A DNA stretch of 31,800 bases, from IMG/VR virus record IMGVR_UViG_3300025704_000078, positions 1 to 31,800 of that record. One strand, 5' to 3'. The notes beneath the pieces were generated by a model. The model worked only from the letters and a program-made list of their open reading frames with translations. It was not told where the DNA came from and did no database searches. Every line of letters begins with the position of its first letter. The stretch's first letter is position 1. The position numbers were made by a program, and so were the translations under genes. This stretch comes from a virus. Shown here piece by piece: positions 25,675-31,800 of the stretch.

Positions 25675-26571
25675 CTAGTGTTTTATAATTTTGGACTTAT
25701 TGCGCATTACCTGAGCAATTTCCTCTATTTTAATATTTGATAATCTAATTTTTGTATTACGTCTTGCGGCTGCTAATTCTCTTTTATATCTACTAACTAA
25801 GTACTCTGGGGTGTTAGCTCTAGTTGCTAAAACAGCGTGGGCTATATACTTATACATTGCTTCCTCTGCAAATTTATGAACAGTAAGATCTTCATCATCT
25901 CCACCAAGTCCGTCAGATATATATTTTAATGTAACTATTTTACCTACAAAACTAGAGTCAAAGTTTATTACATTAGCTATTGGATCTATATAAAATACCC
26001 CGTTAACTTGAGCTCTTTCTGGTGTCAACCCGTATCTTCTGCCAATGCGATTAGTAAGTGTTAGGTCAAGATCACTTTGTGGCCTTGAAGTTCTGGTTTG
26101 AAAAGCTTCTTTTGTAGACGATTCGTCTGCTGTTATTACTTCTCTATTTTGTTCGTCATACAAGTATTCATATTCTGAGTCTTGTAATAAAGGTAATGGG
26201 TTTGAAGTTTTTATAGCAGGGTAAACCACTCTTTCAATACCACCATTGTCTGTCCATGTAATTTTCACATAGTTGACGTAATCTTTAGGTAATATAAAGT
26301 TTAAGCTAGGTCCTATTTCTATTTCTTGAGATTTCACAGAAGGCAGGACATCGTAGCTAAACTCTTGTAAGCAGCGCTGAGCATGGAAAGCAACATCTGT
26401 TCTTTTTATCTTACTTATTATTTTACCCTCACCAACATAAGCTATTATAAAATTATTTACAATGTCTTTAATGCTCGTGAACTGGTAAGCCCCGTAATCT
26501 TCGTCCCAGCTATTCCATTGACCATCTGGTCCTAAATAGTATTGTTCGTCTGTTTGATTTATTACGCTCAT
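25675..26571 (-). CDS. Head-tail connector / tail tube-type structural protein, 298 aa
   Basis: A 298-residue protein. The N-terminal third has IKDIVNNFIIAYVGEG and FHAQRCLQEFSYDVLPSVKS, a helical segment like that of podoviral tail-tube A or connector proteins. NFILPKDYVNYVKITW is a conserved beta segment also seen in crAss-like and marine Bacteroidota phage structural proteins (recalled). The C-terminal third is helical and basic (HKFAEEAMYKYIAHAVLATR, then RYKRELAAARRNTK), as expected for packing in a ring. It lies between a related-looking 263-residue gene and the large tail protein, only 3 bases from the first and 3 from the second. A ring protein of the portal-tail junction is the best inference. 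Confidence 0.75.
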   Translation of the reverse strand: MSVINQTDEQYYLGPDGQWNSWDEDYGAYQFTSIKDIVNNFIIAYVGEGKIISKIKRTDVAFHAQRCLQEFSYDVLPSVKSQEIEIGPSLNFILPKDYVNYVKITWTDNGGIERVVYPAIKTSNPLPLLQDSEYEYLYDEQNREVITADESSTKEAFQTRTSRPQSDLDLTLTNRIGRRYGLTPERAQVNGVFYIDPIANVINFDSSFVGKIVTLKYISDGLGGDDEDLTVHKFAEEAMYKYIAHAVLATRANTPEYLVSRYKRELAAARRNTKIRLSNIKIEEIAQVMRNKSKIIKH

Positions 26572-26574
26572 AAG

Positions 26575-27366
26575 TTATGCTTTTTCTTGTTGAATTTTCT
26601 GTTGTTCTTCCGCGTTAAATACTTGATACAAGCTTAAATCTTTAATAAGCACACCTGCAAGTTCTAATATTTTTATCACAAGCTCAGTCTCTTCTGATGG
26701 ATGTAGCTCAAAGTCTACTGAATAATTAGCATCATATAAAGCTTCTCCGTATATCATTTGATATCCCCATTCCACTTTAGCGGGTCTTTTTATATATGTA
26801 GCCTTAACATTATCTATTATTTCTTCGTTTCCATATACTTGTAGACCACTTCTGTCTGATGTATATACAGGTCTGCTATTTTTAGGCTTTGTTAAAGGCG
26901 AAGAATTTATATATAAAAATTCATTTTGATTAATCCTTTCTGCTTCTACAAAAGTGTTAGAAACTTGCCTGTAAATAACTGGGTTAACAAGTGGATAGTT
27001 AGCTGGCTGAGAAGGTGATGGATAAAGATCTTTAGTTGTAACATTTTTATATATTACGGTACCAAGGCGGTACATATCGCTAGGTAGTTCGAATTTAGGT
27101 TCGTCAGCGAGTGGATCCCTAACCAATGTTGCAGTAGTTTCAAATAGCGATATTTTTTTATTCAATGTATCCAACATATCTGAATATTCCGTGTCATTAC
27201 CCGGTATTCTTCCAAATTGGTTTATATCATAAAAATATTGTTCAAACAAATCCATTTGAGCTTGATTTGCAAACAAGTTAAATTCTTGAGGCGTAACGTA
27301 TCCTCGTTGTTCTTTATTGAGTATTCCTAATACTCTTTGGTAAACAGTATCTACACTTACGCTCAT
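26575..27366 (-). CDS. Head-tail adaptor-type structural protein, 263 aa
   Basis: A 263-residue protein. The N-terminus is helical with VYQRVLGILNKEQRGYVTPQ then FNLFANQAQMDLFEQYFYD, a pattern shared with structural proteins upstream of tail genes in marine Bacteroidota phages. A beta-rich middle (FELPSDMYRLGTVIYKN and similar) and a C-terminal helical segment (SEETELVIKILELAGVLIKD) follow. The layout, helix-sandwich-helix, matches adaptor or ring proteins that sit under the portal. It is the first gene after the hairpin at 27385-27423 and nearly abuts the next structural gene. Its role is inferred from position and general fold only. Confidence 0.7.
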   Translation of the reverse strand: MSVSVDTVYQRVLGILNKEQRGYVTPQEFNLFANQAQMDLFEQYFYDINQFGRIPGNDTEYSDMLDTLNKKISLFETTATLVRDPLADEPKFELPSDMYRLGTVIYKNVTTKDLYPSPSQPANYPLVNPVIYRQVSNTFVEAERINQNEFLYINSSPLTKPKNSRPVYTSDRSGLQVYGNEEIIDNVKATYIKRPAKVEWGYQMIYGEALYDANYSVDFELHPSEETELVIKILELAGVLIKDLSLYQVFNAEEQQKIQQEKA

Positions 27367-27384
27367 ATTCTTTTATTATTATTT

Positions 27385-27423
27385 ATAGTGATTAGGTCAC
27401 CTCTAAAGCGACCTAACCGCTAT
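27385..27423 (-). ncRNA. Strong hairpin between two late genes (RNA element)
   Basis: In minus-strand RNA a 4-bp outer stem (AUAG/CUAU), one mismatch and a 12-bp stem close on a 5-base loop. Three pairs of the long stem are G-U, which pair only in the minus-strand transcript. No U-run follows, so it is probably a processing, stability or pausing element rather than a standard terminator. Confidence 0.6.
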
Positions 27424-27433
27424 AAAAGGTAAT

Positions 27434-28261
27434 TTAATGAAGTTTATTTAATATTGCTTTATATACCTCCATACCTTCATCTGTCTTGAAGTATGCAGCT
27501 AAAGCAGAATAAGGGTGTTCATTAAAAGGTATAGTTAATAACTTTCTATCTGTGTCTCCGTAAGAAAATGTACGTTGATCTTGCGATAAACTTATAATCT
27601 TAGCTTCAACGGCTTTAACACCTACATTTCTTAATTGAACATTATCATCATTAGCTAACTGAATAAACGTAGCGGGTTGTCTTTTAGCAAAAATCATTAG
27701 ATCTCTTTTTATCTCGCTAGAAGATAATTCACTAACTTTGCTACCGAATTCAACTCTAAGAATCCCTTCAGCTTCGTCTACACTCAATAATTTAGCTAAA
27801 TTTAAAGCTTCTAATTCTAATTCAATCCAATCTAATTCATTCTCTGATATTCCTACTGGATCAAACTCGTAATATATTTGATCTTTGTAAGGGTGATACA
27901 GTGATAATAATTTTTGAAGCGCAACTTTTTCTTTAGGTACAACTAATTGTCCATTACGTAGTATTATTCTACCTAATGTTGAAGTTCCTTCTTGTTTATC
28001 CACAAAAGGGGATGGTTGATTTGTTGCGTATCTTATTTCTCTATTGTGACCAAGTTCTTTGTCAAAGTACAATAAAGGTTTTCTTGCAGAATGTTTTGAA
28101 GGTAAACTATAAACTAATGGTGATTTACCTGTTTTTAAAACATAAGTTCTGTCTTTGAATTCAAATACTGGCTTTGCCGGTACTTTTACTTTTGGTGTTG
28201 CTTGTTCCGCAACAGGCTGAGGAGCAACCTCAACTTTTTTTGCTCTAGCTTTTGTAGCCAT
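27434..28261 (-). CDS. Unassigned structural protein downstream of the capsid gene, 275 aa
   Basis: A 275-residue protein. Residues 1-32 are an Ala/Lys/Val/Pro-rich flexible tail (ATKARAKKVEVAPQPVAEQA). A beta part follows with FEFKDRTYVLKTGKSPLVYS and RIILRNGQLVVPKEKVALQK, then an acidic stretch near 130-165 (YYEFDPVGISENELDWIELE) and a basic end. The gene lies alone between two hairpins, just after the major capsid gene, so its transcript level may be set separately. In podoviruses this slot may hold a capsid decoration or head-completion protein. I do not recognise a family. Confidence 0.65.
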   Translation of the reverse strand: MATKARAKKVEVAPQPVAEQATPKVKVPAKPVFEFKDRTYVLKTGKSPLVYSLPSKHSARKPLLYFDKELGHNREIRYATNQPSPFVDKQEGTSTLGRIILRNGQLVVPKEKVALQKLLSLYHPYKDQIYYEFDPVGISENELDWIELELEALNLAKLLSVDEAEGILRVEFGSKVSELSSSEIKRDLMIFAKRQPATFIQLANDDNVQLRNVGVKAVEAKIISLSQDQRTFSYGDTDRKLLTIPFNEHPYSALAAYFKTDEGMEVYKAILNKLH

Positions 28262-28298
28262 AATATAATATAATTTAATAGTTTAATAAAAGTAATGA

Positions 28299-28325
28299 TT
28301 ACCCCCGTTCATGAGACGAGGGTAA
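28299..28325 (-). terminator. Hairpin after the major capsid gene, possible attenuating terminator
   Basis: In minus-strand RNA UUACCCUCGU pairs with ACGGGGGUAA around a 7-base loop: ten pairs, one of them U-G. The plus-strand copy would have a C-A mismatch there instead. The downstream run is only moderately U-rich (UUUUAUU a few bases on), so termination may be partial. Confidence 0.55.
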
Positions 28326-28344
28326 AAATTACAGTAATGTACCC

Positions 28345-29769
28345 TTATGCTTTTTTCAACAACACAAAATTGTTAGCAGCTTGTACACATAAACATCTTT
28401 CTGATAAGAAATGAACGTTCATTGCGTCTTCGTCGCTTGTATAGTTTCCACCAACAGATCCAGTGATCCAAGACTTCATCTTTCTGTCATCAGCTTCTGA
28501 AGCTCTGTAACGTATGTGTAAGAATGGTCTTGAAATATTCTGTCCTAATGATTGGTCATATACAGTTGAAGTTCCAGCAGGTACAATAACACCTTCAACA
28601 TCTCCAACTAAACCACGTGTAGTAGCATCGTTTAAATATTTCCAGTCTGTCTTGTAAAAGTCGTAAGAACCTCTTCTGAATCCAGAGAATCCTAAGTTAA
28701 GTGCCATATCTTCTGAATTTTCGAATACACCATAAGATGTTCCTCCAGTTCCATAAGAATTTTGAGCAGCTAACATATTGTCAATGCCTAAAGAAGTTGC
28801 ACGGTCTAAGAATAACATATTCTCTTCAATCGCTCCTTGTTTGTCAAGTTCACCTAAGATAGCGTCAAAATCTTCTAATCCAGATCCAGCAGCTCCAAAG
28901 TCAGCATCAGTATAAACTAATCCTCTATTTTCAAGAGCAGAGAATAATCCGTCAGATCCAGAGATTTGAGTACCTCCACCAAGTCCAGCAGCTGGTGCAA
29001 TTGGATTAGCAGCTTTTTCAGCTTCAATCATACTCATCTCTAATTGATCTTCGAAACGAATTCTTGCTTCGTGCTCAGATTTTAAGTACCATAAGTACCC
29101 AGAAGTTCCAGCTTCAGTAGTTACCTCAACCCATCCTATTTGTGCAGTATCAGAACCGTTTACAGCATACTTATCTCTAAGGATGATCGGTTTGTTATTG
29201 AATTGCTCAAAAGCAGCATCTACAGATGTACCAGCATTACTTGTACCTTTAGCATATTCAGAACCGTATACAAATACTTTACCGTCAGCATGAGCAGTAA
29301 TAGCTCCAGCATATCCAGCTACAGTAAGTGTTACATCTCCAGTACCACTTGGAGCACTAACAGCCTGTACGTAAGCTTTTTCTACAACCAATCCATTAGC
29401 AGAGGCAACAACGATTGTTGCTCCAGGTCCAATAAGATTAGTAGATGCGTTGTTAGCGTCACCAGGAATTACTACAGTTGTCGCTGTAGATACGATTGAG
29501 TCGTATGCAATGTGTAAACGCCCTTGCTCAGACCAAACTACTTGATCAGATGCCATAGGCATTTCAGCTCCTACCATACGTAAGAATCCAGAGATAGTAC
29601 GGTTTCCGTATCTTTCTACTTCTTTCTCATATACTTCTGGTAAGAATTGTTGTGTAAAATCTAAATCGTTTAGAGTTAGATAGTTGTCGTTAAACAATGT
29701 TTGTGTAGGTCTTGGCGTCAAGTGAGCTAATGCTCCTGCGCTACCCGTAAATGATCCGTTTGCGGCCAT
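28345..29769 (-). CDS. Major capsid protein
   Basis: A 474-residue protein preceded by a scaffold-like gene and the portal, the standard position for the capsid gene. The N-terminus (RPTQTLFNDNYLTLNDLDFT, then LPEVYEKEVERYGNRTISGF and LRMVGAEMPMASDQVVWSEQ) reads like capsid proteins of marine Bacteroidota phages. Residues about 95-190 form a Gly/Ala/Val-rich beta insertion that may project from the shell. The C-terminal half alternates helix and strand as in HK97-type folds (fold is inference). Codon use differs from the neighbours: Phe is nearly always TTC, TAC/AAC/GAC and CGT are common, as expected for the most abundant protein. The start has no Shine-Dalgarno motif. Confidence 0.88.
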   Translation of the reverse strand: MAANGSFTGSAGALAHLTPRPTQTLFNDNYLTLNDLDFTQQFLPEVYEKEVERYGNRTISGFLRMVGAEMPMASDQVVWSEQGRLHIAYDSIVSTATTVVIPGDANNASTNLIGPGATIVVASANGLVVEKAYVQAVSAPSGTGDVTLTVAGYAGAITAHADGKVFVYGSEYAKGTSNAGTSVDAAFEQFNNKPIILRDKYAVNGSDTAQIGWVEVTTEAGTSGYLWYLKSEHEARIRFEDQLEMSMIEAEKAANPIAPAAGLGGGTQISGSDGLFSALENRGLVYTDADFGAAGSGLEDFDAILGELDKQGAIEENMLFLDRATSLGIDNMLAAQNSYGTGGTSYGVFENSEDMALNLGFSGFRRGSYDFYKTDWKYLNDATTRGLVGDVEGVIVPAGTSTVYDQSLGQNISRPFLHIRYRASEADDRKMKSWITGSVGGNYTSDEDAMNVHFLSERCLCVQAANNFVLLKKA

Positions 29770-29791
29770 AATCGTAAATTTTAAATATTAA

Positions 29792-30943
29792 TTATTTTTT
29801 TCTTCTAATTTTCAACTTGGAAGAACTTTGACCACCTGATATTGATTTGACAGTCCAGCCGTTAGAAGCTTTGACATTTTCGTGAACACCTCTTGGGTCC
29901 ATGTCAATATTCTTGGCTTTAGCCATCGTCGTTTTTATAGCGTCGGATTTTCCTTGCTCATAAAAGTGATTTGCAATCGCGTCAGGATTCATAGCTGTGA
30001 ATAAGGATTTGTGGTATCCGGCAGCATCATTCATTTCATTTTTATCATTCAAGAACTTCTTGACGAAATTTGTGATGTCGGATTGACTCTCCTTAATTTT
30101 ATCTGCGTTGTTAACTTTGAATCGAAATTTCTTCTCTCCAACACTGAAATCAAAACCTTTGAAATCGTTGGAAAAAAGCTTTTCTGTTTTAGCGTCAAAC
30201 GTAGATTGTTGTCGCGCAGCTGTTGCCGTAGCTTCCTCGTTTTCTTTTTTATAACGATTGAAAAAATCAACCGCTTTTACTTGTTCTGGATTCAATTTAG
30301 ATCCAGCTTTTATTTCTTCGTAATACCTAGTCTTTAATCCGTCTAGGTGATTTTTAGCTTTTGACAGCTCTTCTCTTTTACTTATTTTTTTCCTACGTAT
30401 ATCTCTTTCTTCGTCTAAGTCTTCATCAAATGAAAAATTATCATCCATTAAAAAATCAATATCCTCCTTATCTAAGTGAGGTCTTGTACTTTCGTAGTAT
30501 TCTCTAAGTAACTGATCTTCGTTTAAAGAAGTGTAATCAGTATTAAGTTTTACATAATCTTCTAAGCTTCCGCCTGTTTCATTCATAAACTCAACTACCT
30601 TCTGAATATTTTCAGGTAACTCTACACCAGCTTGAGCTTCTACTATAGCTTGCTCAACCTCTTCTTCTAATACTTCTGCTTGTTGCTGTATTTCCTCGGT
30701 TATTTCTTCTAAAGCAGATTCTTCTACCTGAACATTAGGCTGCTCAACTTCCTGCGCGGCTTCAATAACTTCCTCAGGAGCTTCATTTGCGTCTGCTTCT
30801 ACTTCAGGAATAACTTCTTCTTGAGGTTTATTTAATTCTCCTAAATTAACTTTAATGACCCCGTCGTCGTAAGACATGGGTTTCTGTTCCTCCGCGGCTG
30901 CTTCTGCAACTTCAGGAACTTCTTGTTCTATTTCTTCTGCCAT
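29792..30943 (-). CDS. Capsid scaffolding-type protein, acidic, 383 aa
   Basis: A 383-residue protein. Residues 1-110 are extremely Glu/Ala/Val-rich and low-complexity (EEIEQEVPEVAEAAAEEQKP), a disordered acidic domain. The middle (about 150-265) is charged and helical (DEERDIRRKKISKREELSKA), probably a coiled coil. The last residues, SSKLKIRRKK, form a basic C-terminal tail, the part that contacts capsid protein in known scaffolds. Acidic N-terminus, coiled-coil middle and basic tail, plus the position between portal and capsid genes, are the hallmarks of phage scaffolding proteins. Sequence identity is not needed for this inference and I cannot claim it. It starts 17 bases after a run of tandem stop codons that ends the upstream gene. 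Confidence 0.8.
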   Translation of the reverse strand: MAEEIEQEVPEVAEAAAEEQKPMSYDDGVIKVNLGELNKPQEEVIPEVEADANEAPEEVIEAAQEVEQPNVQVEESALEEITEEIQQQAEVLEEEVEQAIVEAQAGVELPENIQKVVEFMNETGGSLEDYVKLNTDYTSLNEDQLLREYYESTRPHLDKEDIDFLMDDNFSFDEDLDEERDIRRKKISKREELSKAKNHLDGLKTRYYEEIKAGSKLNPEQVKAVDFFNRYKKENEEATATAARQQSTFDAKTEKLFSNDFKGFDFSVGEKKFRFKVNNADKIKESQSDITNFVKKFLNDKNEMNDAAGYHKSLFTAMNPDAIANHFYEQGKSDAIKTTMAKAKNIDMDPRGVHENVKASNGWTVKSISGGQSSSKLKIRRKK

Positions 30944-30960
30944 GATAAAATATTATATAA

Positions 30961-30978
30961 TTATTATTATTATTATTA
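30961..30978 (-). repeat. (TAA)6 tandem stop-codon run at the end of the portal gene
   Basis: Six in-frame TAA triplets follow the last portal codon (FDPK), in minus-strand sense. The run is also a trinucleotide microsatellite inside the 32-base gap before the scaffold gene. Confidence 0.85.
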
Positions 30979-31800
30979 CTTAGGGTCAAAGGAACCTAAG
31001 TCAAAATCTCCGCTAAGTATATCGTTTCCACTGGATTCAAAGTTTTTAGGCGGTAAATCATTACTTCTTTGGTTTATTAATTCACTCTGTTGTGACGCTT
31101 GTAATTTTGTACGCTCGTCTTTTCTATCTTCCTTTTCTGCTAATTCAGACTTTCTACCCTGAACCTCAATGCCTTTAAGCTGCATGTTCATTGAAAATTC
31201 TAATTGCATTAACTCTTTTTTCAAAGCAGCTTCTTGCATTAGCTTCTGAGCGTCAATTTGCGCTTTAGCTTGTTCAAAAGAAACTTTCTGTTGGGTCAAA
31301 GCTTGTTGTTTTTGAACTTCTGCCATCGCTGCAGCTTCAGCGGCTTGTGCATTAGCTTGAGCTTGTGCCTGCATATCTTGCTGCTTCATTTGCTGATCTA
31401 ACATTTGCTTTTCTTTCTTTCTTACTTTTAGCAACTGATTAGCTAGTTTTACACTTTTAATATCCCTCAAATCTATTGCATCGGATAAATCTATCATACC
31501 TGCACCAACGGCTGCTTGTATATTATTTTCTAAAACAGCTTTTTCCTCATCATCAGGAGCTAACTCTATAAATATACCAAAATCGTATAAATATAAATCT
31601 GCCATTTCAGATAGTACAGCTACATTTTGATTACCTATTTTATGTATGAAAGCATCTCTGGTTGGCGAGTACTCTAATATATCTGATATTCTTAATGATA
31701 AATTATCACATAAATCAGAAGTTAAAAACAAACTACCGTTTAATATATGTCTAGTAGCTGTATTTGAATTTGCTGCCGCTAATTTTTGAACACCTACTAA
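30976..31800 (-). CDS. Portal protein, C-terminal part (runs off the right edge)
   Basis: The frame is open to the last base of the window, so only the 3' part (about 274 codons) is present; a TTG at 31731 is not the real start. The visible part begins with helices (LVGVQKLAAANSNTATRHIL), followed by LYLYDFGIFIELAPDDEEKA and GMIDLSDAIDLRDIKSVKLA, then a Gln/Ala/Met-rich helix of about 90 residues with strong coiled-coil character, and ends in an acidic tail (SGDFDLGSFDPK). A long C-terminal helical barrel of this type, with the DAI-LR-LK-A pattern, occurs in portals of crAss-like and related podoviruses (recalled). Its place upstream of scaffold and capsid genes supports the call. Confidence 0.7.
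   Translation of the reverse strand, partial: LVGVQKLAAANSNTATRHILNGSLFLTSDLCDNLSLRISDILEYSPTRDAFIHKIGNQNVAVLSEMADLYLYDFGIFIELAPDDEEKAVLENNIQAAVGAGMIDLSDAIDLRDIKSVKLANQLLKVRKKEKQMLDQQMKQQDMQAQAQANAQAAEAAAMAEVQKQQALTQQKVSFEQAKAQIDAQKLMQEAALKKELMQLEFSMNMQLKGIEVQGRKSELAEKEDRKDERTKLQASQQSELINQRSNDLPPKNFESSGNDILSGDFDLGSFDPK

Noticed and set aside
29140-29499. A 119-codon frame on the plus strand opposite the capsid gene
   Set aside because: Its Ser/Tyr/Cys-rich product is what the codon bias of the capsid gene gives on the complement; it has no plausible context.
31729-31731. TTG as start codon of the rightmost gene
   Set aside because: The frame stays open to the window edge and the upstream residues continue a portal-like helix, so the gene is truncated by the window.

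Overview
This window looks like part of the genome of an AT-rich, tailed, podovirus-like phage. The most likely host is a marine bacterium of the Bacteroidota (flavobacterial type); this is inference. It rests on the AT-rich sequence, the near absence of Shine-Dalgarno motifs before start codons (short A/T-rich leaders instead), a virion protein with BspA-type (DUF285-like) repeats ending in a tail typical of flavobacterial surface proteins, and structural proteins resembling those of marine Bacteroidota podoviruses and, more distantly, crAss-like phages. No integrase, tRNA, CRISPR array or insertion sequence is visible.

Left arm, plus strand (1-5093): a nucleotide-metabolism and recombination operon. 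It has the 3' part of a thymidylate-synthase-family enzyme, a GIY-YIG/MazG fusion, a second small MazG-like protein, a T7 endonuclease I-like Holliday junction resolvase, two very small overlapping genes (59 and 50 codons), and both subunits of a class I ribonucleotide reductase. The thymidylate-synthase homologue has Asp where dUMP-specific enzymes have Asn, the same change that makes T4 dCMP hydroxymethylase act on dCMP. With two all-alpha pyrophosphohydrolase-like genes next to it, this suggests a phage that may make modified cytosine.

The two arms converge on a strong bidirectional terminator at 5112-5147.

Right arm, minus strand, read from 31800 down to about 5146: the late genes in podoviral order. 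These are the portal C-terminal part (running off the right edge), an acidic scaffold-like protein, the major capsid protein, an unassigned structural protein between two RNA hairpins, two head-tail connector/tail-tube-type proteins, an 1881-residue tail protein with twelve 25-residue BspA-type repeats at its C-terminus, two secondary fibre-like proteins sharing a C-terminal module, a small conserved virion protein, two internal (ejection) proteins, and a 2650-residue polyvalent internal protein. Next come two small basic proteins and a lysis cassette: a membrane protein, then a T7 lysozyme-like amidase and perhaps a 31-residue peptide.

The most unusual object is the 2650-residue protein. It contains a predicted HExxH metallopeptidase, an ADP-ribosyltransferase-like domain that appears inserted inside a HAD phosphatase domain, and a short recurring QFSK-type motif at its domain boundaries. 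Together these suggest a self-processing, multi-enzyme protein delivered into the cell with the DNA. The hunt section separates what is seen from what is inferred.
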